A DNA stretch of 64,000 nt from Pseudonocardia nematodicida (lineage in GTDB: Bacteria; Actinomycetota; Actinomycetes; Mycobacteriales; Pseudonocardiaceae): positions 248,001-312,000 of the forward strand of contig NZ_JBEDNQ010000005.1 of the NCBI RefSeq assembly GCF_040105385.1. Direction: 5' to 3'. Under the pieces are notes generated by a model that saw nothing but the letters and a program-made list of their open reading frames with translations, did not search any database and was not told the origin of the DNA. The position numbers and the translations under genes were made by a program. How positions within the stretch are numbered: position 1 is the stretch's first letter; every line of letters starts with the position of its first letter. Of the stretch, positions 8,542 to 16,167 are shown one piece after another.

Positions 8542-9909
8542 CTAGGAGGTGGGGCCCTCCAGCATCTCGGTGACCAGCGCGGCGATCGGCGAACGCTCGC
8601 TGCGGGTCAGCGTGACGTGCGCGAACAGCGGGTGGCCCTTGAGCTTCTCGATGACGGCGTTGACGCCGTCGTGCCGGCCCACCCGCAGGTTGTCCCGCTG
8701 CGCGACGTCGTGCGTGAGCACCACCCGGGACGCCGAGCCGAGCCGGGACAGCACCGTGAGCAGCACGTTGCGCTCCAGCGACTGCGCCTCGTCGACGATC
8801 ACGAAGGTGTCGTGCAGGGAGCGGCCGCGGATGTGGGTCAGCGGGAGCACCTCGAGCATCCCGCGGGCGATGACCTCGTCGATGACGTCCTGGCCGGCGA
8901 TCGCGCCGAGCGTGTCGAAGACCGCCTGCGCCCAGGGCGCCATCTTCTCGCTCTCGCTGCCGGGCAGATACCCGAGGTCCTGCCCGCCGACGGCGTAGAG
9001 CGGCCGGAACACCACGACCTTGCGGTGTGCCTGACGCTCCAGCACCGCCTCCAGACCGGCGCACAGCGCGAGCGCCGACTTGCCGGTGCCGGCCCGGCCG
9101 CCGAGCGAGACGATCCCGACCTCGTTGTCCAGCAGCAGGTCGAGCGCGATCCGCTGCTCGGCCGAGCGCCCGTGCAGGCCGAACGCCTCCCGGTCCCCGC
9201 GCACCAGCTTGATCCGCTTGTCCGCGGTGACCCGGCCCAGCGCGCTCGACGCCCCGGTGAGCCGCAGCCCGGTGTTGCAGGGCAGCTCGCGGGCCGCGTC
9301 GTGGTCGATGACCCCGTCCCGGAACAGCGCGTCGACGTCGTCGGGGGTGACCTCCAGGTCGGTCATCCCGGTCCAGCCGGAGAACAGCACGTCCTGGCCG
9401 TGGTACTCGTCGGCGTCCAGCCCGACGGCTGCGGCCTTGACCCGCAGCGGCATGTCCTTGGTGACCAGGACGACGTCGCCGGGGGAGTTCGGGTCCGCCT
9501 TCAGGTTGAGCGCGCAGGCCAGGATGCGCGAGTCGTTCGAGTCGGTGCGGAACCCCGCCGGCAGGACGGTCGGGTCGGAGTGGTTCAGCTCGACGTGCAG
9601 GCTGCCGCCGGAGTCGCCGACGGGGATCGGCGCGTCGAGCCGGCCGTGCTTGACCCGCATCTCGTCGAGCTGACGGAGCGCGGTCCGGGCGAACCAGCCC
9701 AGTTCGGGGTGGTGACGCTTGGCCTCGAGCTCGGAGATCACGACCAGCGGCAGGACGACCTGGTGCTCGTCGAAGCGGAGCAGCGACCACGGGTCGGACA
9801 GCAGCACGGAGGTGTCGAGCACATAGCAACGGGTGGTACCTGCCGGTGCGTCCCCGACGGCCCCTTCGATGGCGGGCCGGTCGGTGAGGGCGGGACGACG
9901 ATCGGTCAC
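8542..9909 (-). CDS. phoH2: PhoH2: PIN-domain RNase fused to PhoH ATPase
   Basis: This 455-residue fusion protein has a PIN nuclease domain at residues about 27-165 with acidic residues in LDTSVLLSDP, ISELEAKR, NDSRIL and VTKDM. A PhoH ATPase domain follows, with Walker A GGRAGTGKS at 270-278 and Walker B FVIVDEAQS near 370. PhoH2 proteins of mycobacteria are sequence-specific RNA helicases and RNases, sometimes paired with a small PhoAT antitoxin encoded just upstream. No convincing antitoxin gene is seen in the 287 bases upstream. The gene sits as in M. tuberculosis, near fumC. The ATG at 9909 is the best start. Confidence 0.92.
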   Translation of the reverse strand: MTDRRPALTDRPAIEGAVGDAPAGTTRCYVLDTSVLLSDPWSLLRFDEHQVVLPLVVISELEAKRHHPELGWFARTALRQLDEMRVKHGRLDAPIPVGDSGGSLHVELNHSDPTVLPAGFRTDSNDSRILACALNLKADPNSPGDVVLVTKDMPLRVKAAAVGLDADEYHGQDVLFSGWTGMTDLEVTPDDVDALFRDGVIDHDAARELPCNTGLRLTGASSALGRVTADKRIKLVRGDREAFGLHGRSAEQRIALDLLLDNEVGIVSLGGRAGTGKSALALCAGLEAVLERQAHRKVVVFRPLYAVGGQDLGYLPGSESEKMAPWAQAVFDTLGAIAGQDVIDEVIARGMLEVLPLTHIRGRSLHDTFVIVDEAQSLERNVLLTVLSRLGSASRVVLTHDVAQRDNLRVGRHDGVNAVIEKLKGHPLFAHVTLTRSERSPIAALVTEMLEGPTS

Positions 9910-10196
9910 GGGTGCTCCCTCGCAGGCGCGGCACCGCGCCTGCTCTGCGTCGGGCCGGTGCGGTCCTGCTGCGGTCGCGACGGCGCGGAGAACCGTGTCG
10001 GTCCTCCGGCCGGCACGCCCGCAAGGGCCGGGTGCCGGCCCTCTCGGGTGCGTGTCGACACCACGTCCAGGGCCTCCCGGACGGGTCGCATCGGGTACGA
10101 CCCGTCGACCGGGACGCTACCGGTGGTCACCCTCGTGCGGTCAATAGCAACTCTCGGTCGGCGAGGCGAACTCGACCCCGATGGAAGAGTCGTAAC
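9910..10196. other. intergenic region upstream of phoH2
   Basis: This 287-base gap lies between two leftward genes. I see no credible gene in it. On the minus strand TTGACC (10144-10139) and TAGCGT (10119-10114) are 19 bases apart and could be the phoH2 promoter, leaving a leader of about 200 bases. A 74-codon minus-strand frame here lacks family signs and runs into phoH2. Confidence 0.4.
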
Positions 10197-11546
10197 CTAC
10201 CGTTCACCGTGTGCTGGATACCGTCCGACGTCTGCGTCACCAGCGGCGACACGGACGGTTGCCGACCGTTCGTCGCATTCGTGGCGCGGCGACCGGAGTA
10301 GCCCAGCGGTCGGAACCCTCTCCGGAACGGAATGGTTCGGCGGCGTGTCGCCACCGTCGGTGATCGGGACGTCGAGGAGGTCCGCGGGCAGCACGGGCGT
10401 GTCGAGCAACACCCGCAGCCCAGCCACCGGTCCGCCGGAATGCCGGGAGAGCCAGTTCCGGACCAGCGGGGCGCCCTCCGCGTAGGTCACCGGGTAGCTG
10501 CGCCACTGCGGATGGTCCAGGAAATCGAGCATCCGCCGGGCCCGCTCCTCGGGCACGAGGAGCCGGTGCGACAGGTGGGCGACGACCTCGTCGGGACCCG
10601 CGCCGTCGACGTGCCGCATCAGCGCCGCCTCCTGGCGGACCCCGGCGAGCCCCTCCAGCTCGGCCTCGACCCGCTCCGCGAGGTCACCGTCGAGCCGGAC
10701 GCCGGCACCGGCCAGGGCGTGCTCGGCCACCCGGCCCCACCCCGACCCGGGCAGCACCGACGCGGCCGCCTCCGCGGCCCCCTCGGCGATCAGCGCCTGC
10801 GGGCTGTGCACCAGGCGCAGGCCCAGCTCCGGGAACCGGTGGGTGGCGACCTCCGCCCGGCAGTACTGGGTGTGGTGACCGGGGTAGGCCTCGTGCGCCA
10901 GCAGTGGCAGCAGCTGACCGGCCCGGACCCGGGCACCGGTGCTCAGCGTGATCCGGCTGCGGAAGCCGCCCCGGTAGCGGGTGAAGGCGGTCCACGGACG
11001 TTCCCCGACGACGTCGAGGTCGGCGTGCTCGCCGGGCGGCAGCCCCAGCGCGTCACCGGTCCGCCGCCGCAGCTCGGCCGCGATCGCGCGGGCGGCGGGC
11101 CCGAGCCGGTCGGCCGGGACGAGGTCGTTCTCCCGGTAGGCCTGCATCCGCGCGGCCACCGGGCCGCGACCGGGCAGCAGGTCGGCGAGGCGCCGGTGGA
11201 CCTCGGCGTGCACGTCCGGCTCGGAACGCCGCGGCAACACCCCGTAGAGCGCGTACACCTGCGCGAGGTGGCCCACCCTCTCGCCGGCCAGCAGGCGGGC
11301 CTGGCAGTGCAGCGCGACGAGCTGGGCGTCGAGATGGTCCGCACCCGGGACCGGTCCCGCGTCCGCGATCTCCCGGCGGAGCCGGACCGCCTCGGCGACC
11401 AGGTCGCGCGGGTCCGGACGGGGCTCGTCCGCGACACGCCGGACGACGTCCGGGTACGGCGCCGGGCCGTCCAGCACTCCCGGGCGCAGGCGGTCCAGTC
11501 GCGACGCGAGCGCCGTCGCCGCGCGTACCCACCGTTCGAGAGGCAT
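10197..11546 (-). CDS. DUF885 family protein, putative metallopeptidase
   Basis: This 449-residue protein contains HEAYPGHHTQ, the HExxxGH-type zinc site typical of the DUF885 family. The family is related to M32-like peptidases and mostly uncharacterised in actinobacteria. Downstream acidic segments such as LIAEGAAEAAAS could supply the third ligand. No signal peptide is present, so a cytoplasmic location is likely. The ATG at 11546 (PLERWVRAATALA) is preferred over upstream in-frame codons, which give Arg/Gly-rich, non-conserved sequence. The last 60 or so residues are less family-like and probably form a species-specific tail. Substrate unknown. Confidence 0.72.
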   Translation of the reverse strand: MPLERWVRAATALASRLDRLRPGVLDGPAPYPDVVRRVADEPRPDPRDLVAEAVRLRREIADAGPVPGADHLDAQLVALHCQARLLAGERVGHLAQVYALYGVLPRRSEPDVHAEVHRRLADLLPGRGPVAARMQAYRENDLVPADRLGPAARAIAAELRRRTGDALGLPPGEHADLDVVGERPWTAFTRYRGGFRSRITLSTGARVRAGQLLPLLAHEAYPGHHTQYCRAEVATHRFPELGLRLVHSPQALIAEGAAEAAASVLPGSGWGRVAEHALAGAGVRLDGDLAERVEAELEGLAGVRQEAALMRHVDGAGPDEVVAHLSHRLLVPEERARRMLDFLDHPQWRSYPVTYAEGAPLVRNWLSRHSGGPVAGLRVLLDTPVLPADLLDVPITDGGDTPPNHSVPERVPTAGLLRSPRHECDERSATVRVAAGDADVGRYPAHGER

Positions 11547-11727
11547 CGCCGAGCAGCGTAGGCCGGACGAGGGGCCGGACGCCCGAACACGCCCCCGTCC
11601 GGCGGCCACAGCTCGCAGAGAGTGATCACCTCGGGGCCTGCACGGATTCGGATACGGTCGCGGAAATCCGGTCAGCGGCCGTTCGATGAACGCTCCGTAG
11701 CAAGATCATCCGATGGGGTTGCAGCAT
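11547..11727. other. intergenic region between DUF885 gene and chaplin-like gene 1
   Basis: Divergent control region. It holds a GAGTGATCACC motif (about 11620) that recurs twice at 12.33-12.42 kb, and a CGGAAATCCGGTCAG segment (about 11661) weakly like the direct repeats upstream of the second chaplin-like gene. No gene is visible. Confidence 0.4.
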
Positions 11728-11781
11728 TTGTTTCCGACCATTTCCGCGGATAGATTGAACGGCAGTCGGCACGGGCTCCCC
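11728..11781 (+). promoter_or_regulatory. promoter and leader start of chaplin-like gene 1
   Basis: TTGTTT (11728-11733) and TAGATT (11751-11756) are 17 bases apart. From TAGATT onward about 30 bases are shared (roughly 24 of 31 identical) with the segment upstream of the second chaplin-like gene (13225-13255). In both cases this lies just over 100 bases before the GTG. The conservation makes this promoter call fairly strong. Confidence 0.7.
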
Positions 11782-11853
11782 CCTCTTTGTCATCGTGCCG
11801 TCAGATGATGAGACCGGCTCCGGGCGGCCTCGAGACTCACCAGGAGAAGAACT

Positions 11854-12246
11854 GTGCTGAAGAAGGCTGGAATCGTGGTGGCGGCCTCGGCCGCGTCCCT
11901 GCTCGCGATCAGCCCGCTCGCCTTCGCCGGCGACATGGGCCACGACGACACCAAGGGCAAGCACCACCACAGCGCCGGGAACACGATCGACAAGGACTCC
12001 AAGGGCCTGATCTCCGGGCTGAACGGCAACAACGTCAACGTGCCGATCCAGGCCTGCAACAACAACGTCCCGGTCAACGCCGCGGGCGTGCAGGTCCCGG
12101 TCGAGAACGGCGCGGGCCTCAACGGCCTCACCGGCGCGCTGGGCGTCCTGGGCGGCGACGCCGGGGCCGTGTCCGGCGACTCGGTCACCGACCAGTCCGA
12201 CGCCTGCGCGCAGGAGTCGGGTGCGGGCGACACGATCGTCGACTGA
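11854..12246 (+). CDS. small secreted chaplin-like protein 1
   Basis: This 130-residue protein has a clear Sec signal peptide (LKKAGIVVAASAASLLAISP then LAFAGD, with cleavage expected after AFA). The mature part contains LNGNNVNVPIQACNNNVPVN, which resembles the chaplin repeat of Streptomyces surface amphipathic proteins. A hydrophobic Gly-rich segment and a second Cys (DACAQES) follow. Two Cys residues would allow one disulphide. Chaplins assemble on aerial hyphae and spores; that role here is inference. A CACCAGGAGAAGAAC ribosome site precedes the GTG. The gene ends in a strong terminator. It is a paralogue of the gene at 13331, sharing an almost identical signal peptide, ribosome site and promoter. 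Confidence 0.78.
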   Translation: MLKKAGIVVAASAASLLAISPLAFAGDMGHDDTKGKHHHSAGNTIDKDSKGLISGLNGNNVNVPIQACNNNVPVNAAGVQVPVENGAGLNGLTGALGVLGGDAGAVSGDSVTDQSDACAQESGAGDTIVD

Positions 12247-12264
12247 TCTCAGACGGTTCACGAG

Positions 12265-12295
12265 AAAGCCCGGGGCGTTCCGCCCCGGGCTTTTT
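12265..12295 (+). terminator. intrinsic terminator of chaplin-like gene 1
   Basis: Stem AAAGCCCGGGGCG with matching CGCCCCGGGCTTT arm and a short loop, followed by a T run. It starts 19 bases after the stop codon. Confidence 0.92.
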
Positions 12296-12329
12296 CGCGC
12301 GCCTCGTTCTCTTTCACCCGGGACTCAGA

Positions 12330-12422
12330 GTGATCATCGTCGGGTCCGTGCCGGAATGTGCCGCTCCGTCGAGTGATCATGCTTGGCGCGATGCCGGAAA
12401 GCACGCCGGAGATGATCACTCG
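12330..12422. repeat. TGATCA-containing repeat with 11-bp inverted arms
   Basis: CGAGTGATCAT (12370-12380) and ATGATCACTCG (12412-12422) are perfect inverted arms 31 bases apart. A partial direct copy begins at about 12330: GTGATCAT, 11 unlike bases, then TGCCGGAA, the same pattern as at 12373. Function unknown; it may be a small mobile repeat or an operator cluster. Confidence 0.6.
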
Positions 12423-12603
12423 GGGTGACAACGGCGGGGGTCCGAGCCGCCCACCCTCGGCCGCGGCGCACGTCCGGGTACGGGCCCCGGTCCGCATCGG
12501 GGCCGGCTCGCCTCGAACTCGGCGCGCCGGCGGCCCCCGCTCCGCGCCGCTCCCGCCCGCACCACGCGGTGAGTGACGCACCCGCGCTGCACGCCCGCCG
12601 TCC

Positions 12604-12775
12604 CACACCTCGCGGCCCACACCTCGCGGCCCACACCTCGCGGCCCGCACCTCGCGCGCTCCTCACCTCGCGCCCCGCGCCCCGCACCCCGCACCTCGCA
12701 CCTCGCGCGCTCCGCACCTCGCGCCCCGCGCTCCCGCGCCCGCGCTTCCCGCGCCGCGCACCTCGCGTCCCACAC
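12604..12775. repeat. C-rich tandem repeat tract, 14-bp unit CACACCTCGCGGCC
   Basis: Three exact head-to-tail copies of CACACCTCGCGGCC lie at 12604-12645. About 130 bases of decayed variants follow, all built on CACCTCGCG (at about 12648, 12663, 12692, 12701, 12715 and 12759). The tract is almost free of A and gives long open frames of Pro, Ala and Arg in several frames, none of which looks like a gene. Confidence 0.85.
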
Positions 12776-12967
12776 TCGCCGGCCCCGCGGACGGCGCACG
12801 CCTGCTCTCCACGCCGTGCCCGTCGCCGGTGCCGGCCATCGAGACGTCGCACTCCGCGGACCCGGGGTCGCCCCGGCAGGGCGCCATCCGCACCCCGCGG
12901 GCCGGAGCCCGCGACAGGTGCGCCCCCGCGGCACCCCGTCGGCGTGCGTAGCACCCCTTCACACCGT

Positions 12968-12993
12968 GCGGCACCCCATCGGAGGGGTGCCGC
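12968..12993. terminator. hairpin with 10-bp arms in the chaplin intergenic region
   Basis: GCGGCACCCC and GGGGTGCCGC pair around ATCGGA. There is no T run, so it could be a factor-independent terminator of an unseen transcript or simply a structured repeat. A related imperfect GCGGCACCCC copy lies about 38 bases upstream. Confidence 0.5.
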
Positions 12994-13139
12994 GGATGGT
13001 CACGGGGGCCGCAGCGGCGGAGCGGATCGACCGGCGGCAGTCGGCTTGCTGCGGTACGCCCGAACGGTCGTCTTATGTTGCGCCGGTCTCCGCACCCGCG
13101 ACACGGCCGTACGACACGCCGAGCGAATGACGCTCTCAC

Positions 13140-13195
13140 CAGGAAATCCGCAGGTACACGAACGGGCCTCGCGATAACCCCAGGAAATACGCAGG
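13140..13195. promoter_or_regulatory. direct repeats upstream of chaplin-like gene 2 promoter
   Basis: CAGGAAATCCGCAGG (13140-13154) and CAGGAAATACGCAGG (13181-13195) differ at one base and are 41 bases apart, close to four helical turns. The second ends seven bases before the -35 at 13202. They could be binding sites for an activator or repressor. Confidence 0.5.
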
Positions 13196-13201
13196 GTCAG
13201 A

Positions 13202-13255
13202 TTGTCCAGCCCCGAGTCGTCCGTTAGATTGACGCCCAGTCGATGCGGGCTCCCC
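13202..13255 (+). promoter_or_regulatory. promoter and leader start of chaplin-like gene 2
   Basis: TTGTCC (13202-13207) and TAGATT (13225-13230) are 17 bases apart, the same arrangement as at 11728. The shared leader begins at TAGATTGA. Confidence 0.7.
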
Positions 13256-13330
13256 GGTTCGAGCGTCGACAGGTACCGAGAGTGTTCACGGCAAGCCGTG
13301 CGTGCTCTCCTACTCATCAGGAGACGGACT

Positions 13331-13798
13331 GTGCTGAAGAAGGCTGGAATCGTTGTGGCCGCCGGTGCCGCGTCGCTCGTCGCGATGAGCCCGCTGGCGT
13401 TCGCGGGCGACACCACGGAGAACAGCAACAACGACAACTCGCAGCGGTCGGTGACGAAGACCTACACCGACAACACCAACAACAGCAAGGACATCGACAA
13501 GACCGACCTGGACTTCCAGAAGGGTCACAACGGCGGCAACGTCGCCGACAAGTCGGGCTCCGGGCTGATCAACATCTCGGGCAACAACGTCAACGCGTCG
13601 CCCACCACCTGCGGCAACCTGCTGTCGGGCAACAGCATCGTGGACGGCGCCCTGGGCGGCCTGTTCAACGAGAACACCACCGAGTCCGCCGCCGCGGCGG
13701 CCACCGAGTGCGACGTGGACTCGGCCACCGGCGACAACTTCCACCAGAAGAACGTCGACCCGGCGCACCACTACGGCGACAGCAAGGGCACCAAGTAA
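13331..13798 (+). CDS. small secreted chaplin-like protein 2
   Basis: This 155-residue paralogue of the protein at 11854 has the same signal peptide (LKKAGIVVAAGAASLVAMSP then LAFAGD). The mature part is unusually rich in Asn, Asp, Thr and Lys (ENSNNDNSQRSVTKTYTDNT), then carries INISGNNVNASPTTCGN in place of the chaplin-like repeat. It keeps two Cys residues (TTCGN and TECDVD). The chaplin motif has diverged, so the name is tentative; it is certainly an exported small protein of the same family. The GTG follows the ribosome site CATCAGGAGACGGACT, near identical to its partner. It ends in its own terminator and so is monocistronic. Confidence 0.75.
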   Translation: MLKKAGIVVAAGAASLVAMSPLAFAGDTTENSNNDNSQRSVTKTYTDNTNNSKDIDKTDLDFQKGHNGGNVADKSGSGLINISGNNVNASPTTCGNLLSGNSIVDGALGGLFNENTTESAAAAATECDVDSATGDNFHQKNVDPAHHYGDSKGTK

Positions 13799-13820
13799 GA
13801 CGCCCGCGCTCCGCGCACTC

Positions 13821-13852
13821 GAAGGCCCCGGGGTTCCGCCCCGGGGCCTTCC
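13821..13852 (+). terminator. intrinsic terminator of chaplin-like gene 2
   Basis: GAAGGCCCCGGGG pairs with CCCCGGGGCCTTC around TTCCG, 22 bases after the stop codon. Confidence 0.85.
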
Positions 13853-13936
13853 CCGTTCCCGGGCCGACCACCCCGCGCTCGGCCCGGGAAAGAGCAATAA
13901 CGAGCGAAGTGCCCGAAGGTTACGCTCGAATTGTCA

Positions 13937-14707
13937 TCAGCCGCCGAAACGTCGGTGCCGTGCGGCAAAATCGCGCAGTGCCCGCAGGAAGTCGACCCGG
14001 CGGAACTCGGGCCAGTAGGCCTCGCAGAACCAGAACTCCGAATGGGCCGACTGCCACAGCAGGAAGCCCGACAGACGCTGCTCCCCGCTGGTCCGGATGA
14101 CGAGGTCGGGATCCGGCTGTCCGGACGTGTAGAGATGCTCCGCGATGTGGTCGACGTCGAGGCTCTCGGCGATCTCCTCGATCGTCCGCCCTGCCTCCGC
14201 CTGGGTGAGCAGCATCTTCCGGACGGCGTCGGCGATCTCCTGCCGTCCGCCGTAGCCGACGGCGACGTTGAGCTGCAGTCCGCCCCGTCCGCTGGTCCGC
14301 GCCGCGGCGGCGGCCAGCCGGTCGGCCAGCGACGACGGCAGCAGCTCCATCGCCCCGACGACCCGCAGCCGCCACGGCGTCTCCGGGCCCGAGAGGTCGT
14401 CGACCACCCCGGCGATGATCTCGAGCAGGTCCTTCAGCTCGGCCGGGGACCGGGTGTCGAGGTTGTCGGTGGACAGCAGGAAGACCGTCACCACCTCGAC
14501 GCCGGCCTCGGCACACCAGCCGAGCATCTCGGCGATCTTCGCGGCGCCGGCGCGGTGTCCCTCGGCGGGATCGTCCAGGCCGGCCTCGCGCGCCCAGCGG
14601 CGGTTCCCGTCCAGGATCAGCGCGACGTGCTGGGGGCTGTCGGCCCCGGCGATCTGGCGCAGGATCCGGCGCTCGTACACCGAGTACAGCAGGTCTCGTA
14701 CGGCCAC
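13937..14707 (-). CDS. uppS1: short-chain Z-isoprenyl diphosphate synthase (UppS family)
   Basis: Cis-prenyltransferase that condenses isopentenyl diphosphate units for polyprenyl phosphate carriers of cell-wall synthesis. Diagnostic segments are ALILDGNRRWAREAG (catalytic Asp near residue 33), VFLLSTDNL, NVAVGYGGRQEI and DLVIRTSGEQRLSGFLLWQS. The length of 256 residues and the motifs match mycobacterial Rv1086, which makes Z,E-farnesyl diphosphate, better than the long-chain Rv2361c. That product assignment is inference. The start is the GTG at 14707. As in M. tuberculosis the haemolysin III gene lies next to it, divergently here. Confidence 0.88.
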   Translation of the reverse strand: MAVRDLLYSVYERRILRQIAGADSPQHVALILDGNRRWAREAGLDDPAEGHRAGAAKIAEMLGWCAEAGVEVVTVFLLSTDNLDTRSPAELKDLLEIIAGVVDDLSGPETPWRLRVVGAMELLPSSLADRLAAAAARTSGRGGLQLNVAVGYGGRQEIADAVRKMLLTQAEAGRTIEEIAESLDVDHIAEHLYTSGQPDPDLVIRTSGEQRLSGFLLWQSAHSEFWFCEAYWPEFRRVDFLRALRDFAARHRRFGG

Positions 14708-14794
14708 GTGCCGGGAGCCTAGTCCGCCCCGATTCTCCTGTGGCGTTCGTCCGGCACCGGTCACGGAGAACGCCACGGCACGTAACGTCGCAGC

Positions 14795-15466
14795 GTGTCC
14801 TCGGTGAGCACGCCCTCCCCCGTGCCGGCGCGTCCCCGGATGCGTGGCTGGCTGCACCTCTGGAGCCTCGTCGCGTCGGTGTTCGCCTGCGCGACGCTGA
14901 TCAGCATCGCCGGTGCGCTGGTGGGCGCGGCGGCCGCCACGGCGACCGCGGTCTACACCGTGACCACGTTCGGACTGTTCGGGATCAGCTCCCTCTACCA
15001 CCGGCGCACCTGGTCGGATCCCGAGCAGCGGCGCCTGATGAAGCGCCTCGACCACTCGATGATCTTCCTGTTCATCGCCGGCACCTACACCCCGGTGTCG
15101 GTGATGGCGCTGCCCGCGGAGACCGCGACCTGGGTGCTCGCCGTGGTGTGGGGCGGCGCGCTCGCCGGCGTCGCGCTGAAGCTGGCGTGGCCCGGGGCCC
15201 CGGCCTGGGTCGGCGTCCCGATCTACGTCGCGCTCGGCTGGGTCGCGGTCCCCGTCCTGCCCGGCCTGCTCGCCGGGGGCGGGGTCGCCGCCCTGGTCCT
15301 GCTGCTCGCCGGCGGGGCCCTCTACACCGCCGGGGCGGTGGTCTACGCCCTGCGCCGCCCCGACCCGTGGCCGTCGACGTTCGGGTACCACGAGATCTTC
15401 CACGCGGCGACGGTCCTGGCCTGGACCTGCCACCACATCGCGATCTGGCTGGTCCTGCTGCGCTAG
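14795..15466 (+). CDS. trhA: haemolysin III family membrane protein (TrhA)
   Basis: This 223-residue protein has seven predicted membrane helices and the PAQR/haemolysin III signature: SSLYHRRTW, LDHSMIFLFIAGTYTP and, near the end, FGYHEIFHAATVLAWTCHH with conserved metal-binding His residues. Related TrhA proteins affect membrane energetics and lipid homeostasis; toxicity is not implied. The start is the GTG at 14795, about 90 bases from the divergent uppS-like start, so the two share a control region. The pair is conserved in mycobacteria (Rv1085c-Rv1086). Confidence 0.92.
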   Translation: MSSVSTPSPVPARPRMRGWLHLWSLVASVFACATLISIAGALVGAAAATATAVYTVTTFGLFGISSLYHRRTWSDPEQRRLMKRLDHSMIFLFIAGTYTPVSVMALPAETATWVLAVVWGGALAGVALKLAWPGAPAWVGVPIYVALGWVAVPVLPGLLAGGGVAALVLLLAGGALYTAGAVVYALRRPDPWPSTFGYHEIFHAATVLAWTCHHIAIWLVLLR

Positions 15467-15492
15467 GCAGCACAGCCAGGGCCCGCGGGGGC

Positions 15493-16062
15493 TCAGCTTC
15501 CGTCCGGCCCCTGCGCCCGCAGGTCGTCGACCCGCGACATCGCCGCGCGCAGCTCGCCCAGCCACTCGTCGGCGTGCCGGCCGACCAGCCGCACCGACCA
15601 GCTCAGCGCGTCCGAGCGCGACCGCGCGACGCCGGCGTCGACCAGGGTGTCGAGCACCGCCCGCTCCGGCTGGCGCAGCCGGGTCATGACCGGGACCGAG
15701 ACGTTCGTGAACAGCTCCCGGGTCCCGCCGACCCGGGCACCCCAGGCCACCTTGCGCTGGTACCGGGCCTCGGCCTGGCGGGCGATCTCGATCCGCCGGT
15801 CCCGGGTGTCCTCGCGGAACCGGGAGATCCGTCCCGACTCGGCCGCGGCCGCGTCGGCCCGCCCCGCGTCGGTGTCGGGGTACTCGGTCCCCAGCGCCGG
15901 GAGCTCGCCCACGACGACGATCTCGTCGCGGTCACAGGTGATCTCCGGTGCCCCGGTGAACCAGTCGTCCGGCAGCCGTCCGGCGAACCAGGCCACCGCG
16001 TCGTCCGACGACGGCAGCTCCGCCTGCTGCCAACCGCCGCGCCCGCGTCCTCGTGCCGTCAT
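15493..16062 (-). CDS. conserved actinobacterial protein with RHH-like C-terminus
   Basis: This 189-residue protein has no firm family assignment. Its middle part (RISRFREDTRDRRIEIARQAEARYQRKVAWG) is highly charged and helical. The C-terminal part (RAVLDTLVDAGVARSRSDALSWSVRLVGRHADEWLGEL) reads like a ribbon-helix-helix or short DNA-binding segment, with the typical GVARSRSDAL turn. The ATG at 16062 has an ideal GGAGG six bases upstream. Two GATTACA repeats sit just upstream (16082-16096) and may be its own operator. Function as a regulator is inference. Confidence 0.68.
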   Translation of the reverse strand: MTARGRGRGGWQQAELPSSDDAVAWFAGRLPDDWFTGAPEITCDRDEIVVVGELPALGTEYPDTDAGRADAAAAESGRISRFREDTRDRRIEIARQAEARYQRKVAWGARVGGTRELFTNVSVPVMTRLRQPERAVLDTLVDAGVARSRSDALSWSVRLVGRHADEWLGELRAAMSRVDDLRAQGPDGS

Positions 16063-16081
16063 CACACACCTCCGTCGTCGT

Positions 16082-16096
16082 GATTACACGATTACA
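16082..16096 (-). promoter_or_regulatory. tandem GATTACA repeats in promoter of the RHH-like gene
   Basis: GATTACA occurs twice with an 8-base period (16082-16088 and 16090-16096) in a locally AT-rich spot 20-35 bases before the ATG at 16062. On the coding strand this reads TGTAATCGTGTAATC. Short, closely spaced direct repeats are typical operators of ribbon-helix-helix proteins. Confidence 0.45.
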
Positions 16097-16167
16097 TAGC
16101 AACGGAGGTTACGCCGACGGTCGGGACGGGACCAGCGGAGTGCAGGAGAGGGGGCGGTGGGGGCCCG

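Noticed and set aside
9906..10130. Possible PhoAT-type antitoxin upstream of phoH2
   Set aside because: The 74-codon frame overlaps the phoH2 start region but lacks any antitoxin-like pattern and a ribosome site, so I could not support it.
12604..12775. CRISPR array
   Set aside because: Repeats are contiguous 14-base units with no spacers, and no cas gene is present in the window.
12334..13130. Long open frames across the repeat tract between the chaplin-like genes
   Set aside because: Frames on both strands are built from the 14-base repeat and consist of Arg, Pro and Ala; none has a ribosome site or family match.
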